The notes under the pieces were generated by a model, which saw nothing but the letters and a program-made list of their open reading frames with translations, had not been told where the DNA came from and searched no databases. Below, piece by piece: positions 13,772 through 20,484 of a stretch of DNA of 20,484 nt (position 1 is the first letter of the stretch; every line of letters starts with the position of its first letter). The translations under genes and the position numbers were made by a program. The stretch is from assembly GCA_964600365.1 (NCBI GenBank), contig CAZRJG010000037.1, positions 1 through 20,484 on the forward strand, in the 5' to 3' direction. The stretch comes from GCA-020352575 sp964600365 (GTDB taxonomy: Bacteria; Actinomycetota; Acidimicrobiia; Spongiisociales; JAENVV01).

Positions 13772-14818
13772 ATGTCGCAGGATCATGTTCATCTGAGGTG
13801 GCTGGCACTTCCCGCCCTGCTCGCGCTGATCCTCGCAGCCTGTAGTGCGGGAACCCCCTCCCCCACCGAAGCCGACGTCACCACGCCCCCCGAGTCGGTC
13901 GCGGCGACCAGCGACGACCATGCCGAGGAGGCAGACAACGCCGAGGTCGACCGGGTGGTCGACGTGGTCCTCACGGAGTTCGCGGTCGAGATGGACTCCA
14001 CATCGTTCGCGGCCGGTGAAACCGTCCGCTTCACCGTCACCAACGAGGGCGCGATCGAACACGAGTTCCGACTCTCCAATGCGTCCCGAATCGCCGAGCA
14101 CCTCGGAGCGAGTCACTCCGACGACGACCACGATGCGGGCGCCGAGGCCGCCGAGGGCGACCACGATGAGGAGGTCGAGGACGTCTTCGTCCACCTACTC
14201 CCGGGTGAGAGCGGGGAGTTGACGGTCACCTTCCCCGACGACGCCGAGGCGTTCACCGAGGCCGTTTGCCTCGTCCCGGGCCACTACGAGGCCAACATGC
14301 TCGCTGACATCGTCGTCGACGGTGCGGCTCCCGCGGCCGACGGACATGAGGACGGGGAGGCCGCAGACGGGCACGAGGACGAAGCCGATGGGCACGAAGA
14401 CGAGGCATCCGAGGATGCGTCGACGGACGCCGCACCCGCCGGCGAGGCCGACCGTGTCGTCGAGGTGGTCCTCACGGAGTTCGCCATCGAAATGGACTCG
14501 ACATCGTTCACCGCCGGTGAAACCGTCCGCTTCACCGTCACCAACGAGGGCGTCATCGAACACGAGTTCCGACTCTCCAATGCACACCGGATCGAGGAGC
14601 ACATGGCGCAAGGGCACTCCGACGATGACCACGGAGCCGCCGCCGAGGAAGGTCACCATGATGAGGTTGCCGACGTCTTCGTCCACCTGCTCCCGGGCGA
14701 GGACGCGGAACTGGTGGTCACCTTCCCCGACGACGCGGAGATCTACACCGAGGCTGCCTGCCTGATCCCCGGCCACTACGAGGCAGACATGAAGGCCGAC
14801 CTGGCCATGTCTTCGTAG
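13772..14818 (+). CDS. Lipoprotein with two tandem cupredoxin domains
   Basis: A 348-residue exported copper protein. The leader ends in the lipobox LAAC (Cys24). Two cupredoxin domains follow, about 60-183 and 227-348. Each has a full type 1 copper ligand set: His97, Cys166, His171, Met176, and His264, Cys330, His335, Met340. The C-x4-H-x4-M spacing matches auracyanin or rusticyanin-type proteins. Each domain has an Asp/His-rich loop after the first ligand (SHSDDDHD, GHSDDDHG), and the linker is built from GHEDE-like units, so extra metal binding is plausible. The opening 119 bases of the two domains differ at only about eight positions. ATG 13772 follows AGGAG at 13762-13766. It may carry electrons or store/sense copper at the cell surface; a redox partner is not evident. 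Confidence 0.88.
   Translation: MSQDHVHLRWLALPALLALILAACSAGTPSPTEADVTTPPESVAATSDDHAEEADNAEVDRVVDVVLTEFAVEMDSTSFAAGETVRFTVTNEGAIEHEFRLSNASRIAEHLGASHSDDDHDAGAEAAEGDHDEEVEDVFVHLLPGESGELTVTFPDDAEAFTEAVCLVPGHYEANMLADIVVDGAAPAADGHEDGEAADGHEDEADGHEDEASEDASTDAAPAGEADRVVEVVLTEFAIEMDSTSFTAGETVRFTVTNEGVIEHEFRLSNAHRIEEHMAQGHSDDDHGAAAEEGHHDEVADVFVHLLPGEDAELVVTFPDDAEIYTEAACLIPGHYEADMKADLAMSS
13964..14583 (+). repeat. Direct repeat inside the cupredoxin gene (13964-14082 and 14465-14583)
   Basis: Two 119-base copies lie 501 bases apart and differ at about eight positions, with one identical run of some 40 bases. They encode the first strands and the first copper histidine of each domain. The rest of the domains are less alike, so the repeat marks a domain duplication followed by local homogenisation or strong constraint. 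Confidence 0.85.
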
Positions 14819-14869
14819 GGCCACCGGCCGGCGTCGGGCCGCCGCGCCCGCGTCGACAGCTCGGACCTC

Positions 14870-14909
14870 ACGTGGGCCCAGCGTGGACACACCCCCGCTG
14901 GGCCCACGT
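14870..14909. terminator. Convergent terminator between the cupredoxin and hydrogenase operons
   Basis: A perfect 14-bp stem (14870-14883 with 14896-14909) and a 12-base loop lie 52 bases after the cupredoxin stop and 38 bases after the end of the hydrogenase operon on the other strand. It is placed to end both transcripts. Confidence 0.8.
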
Positions 14910-14946
14910 CGTCACCATGGCAACCCCGTGCTCCCCCGGGGCCGCC

Positions 14947-15372
14947 TCAGCCGACCAGGTCCATCACCCGCCTCACCGCCTTCTCGACGCCTGCGGCGGT
15001 GGGAGGGGAGAGATCGAACCCCATTTGGAAGTTGGTGGCGGGGATCTCCAGCAGCACAGCCTCGGGCACGTGTCCCTCCTCACTGGCCATCGCAAGGAGG
15101 GAGCCCGGGTCCCCTCGATGGGTCATCACCGAACCCGATCCCCCCGGCTGGACGACCCGCTCGGTGAGGACCTCGACAGCGACCGACGCATCCACGAACA
15201 CGACCCGTCGTGCCGCCGCGAGCTCGAGCGCCATCTCGGGCATCAGCTGCGAGGCAGACAACACCCGTACTCCCTCGAGACCCATCTCTTCAATCCGGTC
15301 GGCGACCACCCGCCCAGCCCCGTCGTCGGAGCGAAGGTCGTTGCCGTAGCCGATGAGGAGCAGGTCAATCAC
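14947..15372 (-). CDS. hoxW: NiFe hydrogenase maturation protease
   Basis: A 141-residue endopeptidase that cuts the C-terminal tail from HoxH after nickel insertion. It shows the family opening LLLIGYGNDLRSDDGAG, a nickel-binding acidic residue at Asp16/17, FVDAS with Asp61, and His85 in THRGDPGSLLAMA, the three positions that hold the metal in HybD-type proteases. The segment SQLMPE is also typical. The start is uncertain. GTG 15372 overlaps the hoxH stop by 8 bases and gives the usual short N-terminus; ATG 15399 would add nine residues. Neither has a clear ribosome site, so re-initiation after hoxH is likely. The name hoxW rests on its position in a hox operon. Confidence 0.88.
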   Translation of the reverse strand: MIDLLLIGYGNDLRSDDGAGRVVADRIEEMGLEGVRVLSASQLMPEMALELAAARRVVFVDASVAVEVLTERVVQPGGSGSVMTHRGDPGSLLAMASEEGHVPEAVLLEIPATNFQMGFDLSPPTAAGVEKAVRRVMDLVG

Positions 15373-16804
15373 GTCGGCGGTGGCACAGGGTCTCCCCATC
15401 GGGCCCGATGAGGTCCACCACCATCGGCATCTCCCCAATGGCATGCGTACTGCAGCTGAGGCACGGATCGAAGGCGCGGATCCCCGCCTCGAGGCGATTC
15501 AGCACCCCCTCGGGGATCTCCGGTCCACTGATCCACTCACGGGCGATCTGGTGCACGGTGGCGTTCATCGCAAGGTTGTTCTGCCCGGTGGCGATGATCA
15601 TGTTCACGTCGGTGAGGAGACCGTAGCCGTCCACCCGGTACTCGTGGAACAGCGTCCCACGTGGCGCCTCCGAGCACCCCACCACGTGGCGGAAGTTGCT
15701 CGCGGCCTCCGAGCGCACCTTCTCGTCCAGGAGGTCGGGATGGGCGAGGTGGTCGGCCATGCGCTCCACCGAGGCGAGGATCTCGATCAACCGCGCGTAG
15801 TGGTAGTAGAACGAGGAACTCGCAACTCCGCCCGCACGCTCCCGGTACTCGGCGAGGCGGGCATCGGCGTCGGGGGTACCCATCGTCTCGCACAGGTTGA
15901 GTCGAGCCAGGGGGCCGACCCGATACATCCCCGCCTCGGGGGGGTCGTCCTCCCCGACGCGGGGCTTGAAGAATGGTGACTTGAGGTAGGAGTCCTCGCG
16001 GCCGGCCTCCCCCACGATCGTCCGGTACTCCTCGGGCGGCACACCCGTGGTGACAGTCGTGCCGTCGTGGTCGATGACCGAGAGCGTGCCGTCGTAGTGC
16101 TCCCATGTCCCGCTCGCGTTGGCGAGCCCCATGAACAGGCTGGGGAACCGACCGAACGCGTCGATCTCCCGCTCGAAACGATCGAGTATGCCCGTGAACA
16201 CCTCGATCGCTGCGACGGCCGTGCCGTGGGCCTCATCGAGGCCGGCCACGAGGGCATCACGGGTCTCCGAGGTCATCGGACGTGCGATACCGCCCGGCAC
16301 GATCCCCGGTGCATGCACCTTCCGACCGGCGATCGCCTCGATCACGGACTGCCCGAAGCTGCGGAGTCGGATCCCTCTTCGGGCGAGATCCGGCTCCTCG
16401 ACCATGAGGCCGAACACGTTCCGCACCGAGGGGTCGGCATCCATGCCGAGCAAGAGGTCGGGCGCCGAGAGGTGGAAGAAGCTCAGCGCATGCGACTGGA
16501 TGATCTGCCCGAGGTTGGCGATGCGGCGCAGCCGCTCACCGGCCGGCGGGATCCTCACCCCCATGACGGCGTCCCCCGCCTTCGCCGAGGCGAGGAGGTG
16601 GCTCACGGGGCAGATGCCACACGTGCGGGCGGTGAGGCTCGGCATCTCCCAGACGGGACGACCGACGCAGAACTCCTCGAACCCACGGAACTCGGTGACG
16701 TGGAATCGGGTCTCGGCGGGTCGTCCGTCGTCGCCGAGTGCAATGGTGATCTTCGCGTGTCCCTCGATCCGTGTGACCGGGTCGATGACGGTGAGGTCGT
16801 GCAT
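15365..16804 (-). CDS. hoxH: Bidirectional NiFe hydrogenase large subunit
   Basis: A 479-residue catalytic subunit that holds the NiFe(CN)2CO site. The N-terminal motif RTCGICPVSH supplies Cys62 and Cys65, and the C-terminal DPCLSCSTH supplies Cys448 and Cys451. A tail of 25 residues follows His454 and should be removed by the protease encoded next. The GICPVSH form, and the partner genes, fit group 3d enzymes. The frame extends upstream, but ATG 16804 is chosen because AGGAG lies at 16813-16817 and the protein then starts with LTVIDPVTRIEGHAKI, the family norm. The hoxY stop falls inside that ribosome site. It acts in the cytoplasm with HoxY. Confidence 0.96.
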   Translation of the reverse strand: MHDLTVIDPVTRIEGHAKITIALGDDGRPAETRFHVTEFRGFEEFCVGRPVWEMPSLTARTCGICPVSHLLASAKAGDAVMGVRIPPAGERLRRIANLGQIIQSHALSFFHLSAPDLLLGMDADPSVRNVFGLMVEEPDLARRGIRLRSFGQSVIEAIAGRKVHAPGIVPGGIARPMTSETRDALVAGLDEAHGTAVAAIEVFTGILDRFEREIDAFGRFPSLFMGLANASGTWEHYDGTLSVIDHDGTTVTTGVPPEEYRTIVGEAGREDSYLKSPFFKPRVGEDDPPEAGMYRVGPLARLNLCETMGTPDADARLAEYRERAGGVASSSFYYHYARLIEILASVERMADHLAHPDLLDEKVRSEAASNFRHVVGCSEAPRGTLFHEYRVDGYGLLTDVNMIIATGQNNLAMNATVHQIAREWISGPEIPEGVLNRLEAGIRAFDPCLSCSTHAIGEMPMVVDLIGPDGETLCHRRRD

Positions 16805-16815
16805 GTCGTGCTCTC

Positions 16816-17352
16816 CTAACCCGGTCGGATGTCGTCGGCGGCTCGCAGGGACCAGTCGTCCGCGAGGAACGCCTGCAGGGCTCGTTTGATCTCGGCGGCC
16901 GAGGGTGGGCACCCCGGCATGTACAGGTCGACGTCGATGGCGCGATGCACCGGGAGGACCTTGGGGAGGAGGGCCGGTACCACGCGGCGTGGGATGACTG
17001 GGTCCTTGTCGGGGGCCTCCATGTACACGGCCTCCAGGATCCGCTCCGGGTCACCCAGTGGGTTGCGCATCGCGGTGACGTTCCCCGACACCGCGCAGTC
17101 GCCGAATGAGGCGACGACCTTTGACTTCGCTCGCACCTCCAGCGCCATCTCGAGGTTCTCCTCGTTGGCCAGCGCACCCTCTATGAGGGTCAGATCCACG
17201 TCGTCCGGGAACTCCTTGATGTCGACGATCGGGCTGTACACGACGTCGACCATCTCCGCGAGTTCGAAGAGCCACTCGTCCATGTCGAGGAAGGACATGT
17301 GACAGCCCGAGCAGCCGCCGAGCCACACGCTTGCGAACCGTGGCTTGCTCAT
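16816..17352 (-). CDS. hoxY: NiFe hydrogenase small subunit
   Basis: A 178-residue subunit carrying the proximal [4Fe-4S] cluster that takes electrons from the active site. The four ligands are visible: Cys14 and Cys17 in LGGCSGCHMSFLD, Cys86 in FGDCAVSGN and Cys148 in MPGCPPS. There is no twin-arginine leader and no medial or distal cluster region, as expected for the short cytoplasmic HoxY. The start ATG 17352 overlaps the hoxU stop as ATGA, with GGGGGTGA as ribosome site. Confidence 0.95.
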   Translation of the reverse strand: MSKPRFASVWLGGCSGCHMSFLDMDEWLFELAEMVDVVYSPIVDIKEFPDDVDLTLIEGALANEENLEMALEVRAKSKVVASFGDCAVSGNVTAMRNPLGDPERILEAVYMEAPDKDPVIPRRVVPALLPKVLPVHRAIDVDLYMPGCPPSAAEIKRALQAFLADDWSLRAADDIRPG

Positions 17353-18071
17353 GCCGTCACCCCCGGGGTGAGCCACTCGCCACGTTCCCGGGCTGCGGCG
17401 AGCCGTGCAACGAGGTCGGCCTCGTGGTGCATCTCCCCCACCGCGCTCCCCTGGTAGAAGAGCGCGCCGGTCGGACAGACCGCAACGCACTTGCCGCACC
17501 ATGTGCAGGACGTCGCCGAACCCCACGGCACATCGAGTTCGGCGATCAGCCGGGAGTCCCTGCCGCGCCCGGCGACATCCCACACATGGGCGCCCTCGAT
17601 CTCGTCGCACACCCGGACGCAGCGGGTGCAGAGGATGCAACGGTTGGGGTCGTTCACGTACTTGGGATGCGACGCATCCACCTTCCGGTGCGGAGCCTGC
17701 TGGTCGTAGCGCACGTGGTCCATCCCGACGGCCACGGCGGTGTCCTGCAACTCGCAGTCCCCGTTCGACACGCAGACGGCACACACATGGTTGCCCTCGG
17801 CGAAGAGGAGCTCGAGCACCGATTTCCGGTACGCCCGGAGCCGGGGCGTGTCGATGTGCACCTCCATCTGTTCGCGCACGGGTTCCGCGCACGCGGGGCG
17901 GAGGCGGTGGTCCTCGGCCACCTGAACCACACAGATCCGGCAGCCACCCCAGGTGCTCACGCCCTCGAGGAAGCAGAGGGAGGGAATCTCCGCGCCGGCA
18001 CGACGCGCCGCCTGGAGCACTGTCTCGCCCTCGTATGCCTCGACCTCGACACCGTCGAGCGAGATGTGCAT
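17349..18071 (-). CDS. hoxU: Hydrogenase diaphorase iron-sulfur subunit
   Basis: A 240-residue electron-transfer subunit resembling the N-terminal part of complex I NuoG. Ligands are complete: [2Fe-2S] Cys33, Cys44, Cys47, Cys61; His95, Cys97, Cys100, Cys106 for the His-bearing [4Fe-4S]; then CILCTRCVRVC (145-155) and CTWCGKCVAVC (189-199) for two more [4Fe-4S]. It links HoxF to HoxY. Start ATG 18071 is 13 bases after the hoxF stop. The upstream open frame overlapping hoxF is not coding. Confidence 0.95.
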   Translation of the reverse strand: MHISLDGVEVEAYEGETVLQAARRAGAEIPSLCFLEGVSTWGGCRICVVQVAEDHRLRPACAEPVREQMEVHIDTPRLRAYRKSVLELLFAEGNHVCAVCVSNGDCELQDTAVAVGMDHVRYDQQAPHRKVDASHPKYVNDPNRCILCTRCVRVCDEIEGAHVWDVAGRGRDSRLIAELDVPWGSATSCTWCGKCVAVCPTGALFYQGSAVGEMHHEADLVARLAAARERGEWLTPGVTA

Positions 18072-18084
18072 TGTCACCCGTCTG

Positions 18085-19713
18085 TCACGCACCAGGGGCC
18101 TCCTTCCCTCCCACCGCGGCGTCGTAGTCATCACGGAAGTAGTGGAGCGTGGAGAGCACCGGGTTGGGTGCCGCCTGCCCGAGGCCACACAGCGACGTGT
18201 CCCGCACCACCTGACAGAGGTGTTCGAGGTCCTTCACGTCGCCTGCCGTTCCCTCGCCGGATGCGATTCGGTCGAGGAGACCATGCAGCTGGACGGTCCC
18301 CGTCCGACAGGGGGCACACTTCCCGCAGCTCTCGTCCATCGAGAACTCCATGAAGAACCGAGCCACCTCAGGCATCTTCGAGGTGTCGTCCATCACGATG
18401 AGGCCACCCGATCCCATGATCGACCCGAGCGCCCTGAGGGTCTCGTACGCTACTGGCGTGTCGAGGTGCTCGGCGGGGATGCATCCACCCGACGGGCCCC
18501 CGGTCTGCGCCGCCTTGAACGTGCGACCGTTCGGGACGCCGCCACCGATGTCCTCGACGATGTGACGCAGGCTCATGCCCATGGGGACCTCGATAAGGCC
18601 GGTGTTGACGAGGTCGCCAGCGAGGGCGAAGACCTTCGTGCCTGTGGACTCGGGGGTGCCGATCGACGAGAACCACTCGGCTCCCCTCGTGACGATCGTC
18701 GAGATGTTGGCAAGCGTCTCCACGTTCTGGATCATCGTCGGTGCGCCCCACAGCCCCGACTCGGTCGGGTACGGGGGACGGAGCCGTGGCTGCCCCCGCC
18801 GACCCTCGATGGAGGCGAGGAGTGCGGTCTCCTCCCCGCACACGAACGCACCTGCACCGATCCGGACCTCGACGTCGAGGTTGAAGTCGGTCTCGAGGAT
18901 CCGACGTCCGAGGAGCCGACTCCTCCGAGCAACGCGGATGGCGCGATCGAGGCGCTGTATCGCTCGGGGGTACTCGGCCCGGACATAGATGAAGGCCTTG
19001 TCGGCACCCGTCGCGTACGCCGCCAGCGCGAGGCCCTCCAGGAGTCGGTGCGGGTCGTCCTCCATGACCGTACGGTCCATGTAGGCGCCCGGGTCGCCCT
19101 CGTCGCCGTTCGCCACCACGTACTTCTGGTCGCCGGTGGCACTCGCCAGCAATCCCCACTTGCTCCCTGTCGGGTACCCGGCGCCGCCCCGGCCACGCAG
19201 GCCCGAGCCTGTCACCTGCTCCACCACATCCTCGGGGGCCATGGAGGTGAGCGCCTTTTGCAGTGCCCGATAGCCGCCGTGGGCCACGTAGCCCTCGATG
19301 CGATCGGGATCCATGATCCCGGCGTTCGCCAGGACGATGCGCTCCTGGGACGCGAAGAAGGGCATGTCCTGGTCGATGCGTTCCTCGAGGGGCTGGTGCC
19401 GACGCACGTGCTCCTTGACGATCTGCTCCCCCACCTCGGGTGTGACGTCCGCGTACATGGTCTCGTCGCCACCGCGCCGAAGCACCCGGACGAGCGGCCC
19501 GCGGCTGCACAGGCCCATGCAGCCGGTGGGAACCACCTGCACGTCGAGCGCCAGGTCGTTCCGCTCGACGGCCTCCTCCATCGAACGAAGGACCGCGCCC
19601 GAGCCCGCCGAGGCACAGGAAGTCGAGTTGCAGGCCTTGATCCGCCACGGGTAGCGAGTCCGGGCCTCGTGTTCGCGTTCGGTTACCTCGTGGAGGTCGA
19701 TCGGAGTGGCCAT
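18085..19713 (-). CDS. hoxF: Hydrogenase diaphorase flavoprotein, NAD(H)-binding subunit
   Basis: A 542-residue subunit that exchanges electrons with NAD(H). The N-terminal thioredoxin-like [2Fe-2S] part has Cys28, Cys33, Cys65 and Cys69. The NADH site GSGLRGRGGAGYPTGSKW is at 169-186, the FMN site NGDEGDPGAYMDRTV at 202-216, and the [4Fe-4S] ligands are Cys463, Cys466, Cys469 and Cys509. The length is slightly below the 600 residues of Ralstonia HoxF, but every motif is present. The start ATG 19713 overlaps the hoxE stop by one base (TGATG). Confidence 0.95.
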   Translation of the reverse strand: MATPIDLHEVTEREHEARTRYPWRIKACNSTSCASAGSGAVLRSMEEAVERNDLALDVQVVPTGCMGLCSRGPLVRVLRRGGDETMYADVTPEVGEQIVKEHVRRHQPLEERIDQDMPFFASQERIVLANAGIMDPDRIEGYVAHGGYRALQKALTSMAPEDVVEQVTGSGLRGRGGAGYPTGSKWGLLASATGDQKYVVANGDEGDPGAYMDRTVMEDDPHRLLEGLALAAYATGADKAFIYVRAEYPRAIQRLDRAIRVARRSRLLGRRILETDFNLDVEVRIGAGAFVCGEETALLASIEGRRGQPRLRPPYPTESGLWGAPTMIQNVETLANISTIVTRGAEWFSSIGTPESTGTKVFALAGDLVNTGLIEVPMGMSLRHIVEDIGGGVPNGRTFKAAQTGGPSGGCIPAEHLDTPVAYETLRALGSIMGSGGLIVMDDTSKMPEVARFFMEFSMDESCGKCAPCRTGTVQLHGLLDRIASGEGTAGDVKDLEHLCQVVRDTSLCGLGQAAPNPVLSTLHYFRDDYDAAVGGKEAPGA

Positions 19714-20228
19714 CAGCCCTCCCCTCGAAGCGCGGCACCAACCCGCGCGACGATCTCGTCGGGCGTGCGCTGCCCGAGGACCGCTCCGTCGAGGACGACC
19801 ACCGGGGCAAGCCCACAGGAACCCACGCACCGGGCAGTGCTGAGGGTGAGCGACCCATCGTCCTTGGTGGAGCCCGCTCCAACGCCGAAGCCCTCGGAGA
19901 CGGCCGAGACGATGTCATCGGCTCCCTTCACGAAGCATGCGGTCCCGGTGCACACCATGCAGGTGTGGTCACCCGGGGCCTCGAAGGTGAAGAGGTGGTA
20001 GAACGTCGCGACGCCGTACACGGCGCTGGGAGGAAGCCGGAGTGCTCGACCAACGTACGTGAGGATGTCGTCGTCGAGGTACCCGAACACGTCCTGTGCG
20101 ACGTGCAGCGTCTCGATGAGCTGGTCTTGGGCGTACCGCACCCGCTTGAGGTGCTTGTCGATGAGCGAGAACCGCTCATCACCCGAGGGGTGCGTAGTGG
20201 CTTGAACCACATCTTCGCCGATGGCCAT
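19713..20228 (-). CDS. hoxE: Hydrogenase diaphorase subunit, NuoE-like
   Basis: A 171-residue thioredoxin-fold [2Fe-2S] subunit that completes the diaphorase part. The cluster ligands are Cys93, Cys98 (CTGTAC), Cys134 and Cys138 (CVGSC). The N-terminal helical part with VYGVATFYHLF is typical of the NuoE/HoxE family. It is the first gene of the operon. The start ATG 20228 is the only good one, although the GAGAGGT ahead of it is unusually close (two to three bases), so initiation may be weak or regulated. A CRP-like site and probable -10 lie upstream. Confidence 0.94.
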   Translation of the reverse strand: MAIGEDVVQATTHPSGDERFSLIDKHLKRVRYAQDQLIETLHVAQDVFGYLDDDILTYVGRALRLPPSAVYGVATFYHLFTFEAPGDHTCMVCTGTACFVKGADDIVSAVSEGFGVGAGSTKDDGSLTLSTARCVGSCGLAPVVVLDGAVLGQRTPDEIVARVGAALRGEG

Positions 20229-20255
20229 ACCTCTCGTCTTCGTCGACTCCGCCGC

Positions 20256-20261
20256 ATGCTA
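20256..20261 (-). promoter_or_regulatory. Possible -10 box of the hox operon
   Basis: The minus strand reads TAGCAT, four of six matches to the sigma-70 -10 consensus, and no good -35 box is found 17 bases upstream. The CRP-like site takes that place, so this would be an activator-dependent promoter starting near 20249. Confidence 0.35.
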
Positions 20262-20281
20262 CGCGCTGTCGAGACCCCCAC

Positions 20282-20299
20282 ATGTGAAAGCGTTCACAT
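20282..20299. promoter_or_regulatory. CRP/GlxR-like binding site in front of hoxE
   Basis: TGTGA (20283-20287) and TCACA (20294-20298) are separated by six bases, the full CRP-family consensus; the flanking A and T extend the symmetry. The site centre, 20290.5, is 41.5 bases ahead of the proposed start point at 20249, the classic position for an activator overlapping the -35 region. The sequence is a CRP rather than FNR pattern (FNR would be TTGAT-N4-ATCAA). Confidence 0.6.
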
Positions 20300-20484
20300 T
20301 TGGGATCTCCGGGGCGGTCGCTCCTTCCAGCGGGGAGCGACATGCCCAGCGCGTACCGCGAGGTCGAGTACCGATGCATCGGCAGCGCCCGCCACTTGCG
20401 CATCCCGGTACACCGGGGGAACGGCGGGAGGGGCTGGTGCACGGGTGGGTGACAACTGATCTGGCTTGCCCTGTGGGGGTGGGC
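20300..20484. other. Right-edge region without a recognised gene
   Basis: No ORF with a ribosome site or family-like product was seen in the last 185 bases. Short frames on both strands are of low-complexity GC-rich composition. It may be the far upstream region of the hox operon or the edge of a neighbouring gene beyond the window. Confidence 0.5.

Noticed and set aside
13481..14194. Upstream extension of the amidase frame
   Set aside because: It crosses the divergent intergenic region and the cupredoxin gene in antisense; the family start and the ribosome site are at 13480.
14195..14890. Minus-strand 231-codon frame over the cupredoxin gene
   Set aside because: It mirrors the cupredoxin gene, whose leader, copper ligands and ribosome site are complete on the plus strand.
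17953..20001. 682-codon plus-strand open frame
   Set aside because: It is antisense to hoxU, hoxF and part of hoxE, which show complete cofactor motifs; no ribosome site and no recognisable domains.
20282..20299. FNR-type site ahead of hoxE
   Set aside because: The half-sites are TGTGA and TCACA with six bases between; FNR would need TTGAT and ATCAA with four.

Overview
This is a GC-rich window with compact, often overlapping genes, GTG as well as ATG starts, lipoprotein export signals and loop-and-stem terminators without long U tracts. Together these suggest a high-GC actinobacterium, perhaps an uncultured acidimicrobial-type lineage. The taxonomic placement is an inference from base composition and gene style, not from a marker gene. 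No rRNA, tRNA, CRISPR array, insertion sequence or phage gene was seen.

Layout, left to right. (1) 1-3609, minus strand: a branched-chain amino acid/amide-type ABC transporter operon (HAAT family) in the order livH-livM-livG-livF-substrate-binding lipoprotein; the lipoprotein runs off the left edge. (2) 3764-3919: a probable promoter and palindromic operator for that operon. (3) 3919-6263, minus strand: a Tm-1-type TIM-barrel protein, a strikingly short relative of the UPF0261/Tm-1 N-terminal protein (about 111 residues where about 400 are usual), and a LacI-family regulator. A small divergent ORF follows on the plus strand, with a 30-bp near-perfect palindrome between it and lacI. (4) 6642-11360, minus strand: a second, paralogous livH-livM-livG-livF-SBP operon, closed by a 17-bp-stem terminator. 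(5) 11361-11986: a gene-poor gap. (6) 11987-13480, minus: an amidase-signature hydrolase. (7) 13772-14818, plus: a lipoprotein with two tandem cupredoxin domains and His/Asp-rich inserts. (8) 14870-14909: a convergent terminator. (9) 14947-20228, minus: a complete hoxE-F-U-Y-H operon plus its maturation protease, encoding a group 3d, NAD(H)-linked bidirectional NiFe hydrogenase. A CRP-like site lies in front of it.

How the parts may work together. The two transporters, the amidase, the Tm-1/TIM-barrel pair and the LacI regulator could form an uptake and breakdown system for a small nitrogen- or carbon-containing solute such as an amide, urea-like compound or branched amino acid. The substrate cannot be read from the sequence. 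ATCGAT-containing palindromes lie over the -10/+1 region both next to lacI and in front of livH1, so the regulator may control both. The hydrogenase is a separate redox module: HoxYH handles H2, HoxEFU passes electrons to and from NAD(P), and the protease trims the HoxH tail. The double cupredoxin next door may carry or buffer copper outside the membrane; any link to the hydrogenase is only positional.

Most unusual items: the shrunken Tm-1 N-terminal protein with its coupled TIM-barrel partner, the matching palindromic operators, the tandem cupredoxin with near-identical repeat DNA, and the class II-like CRP site in front of hoxE.
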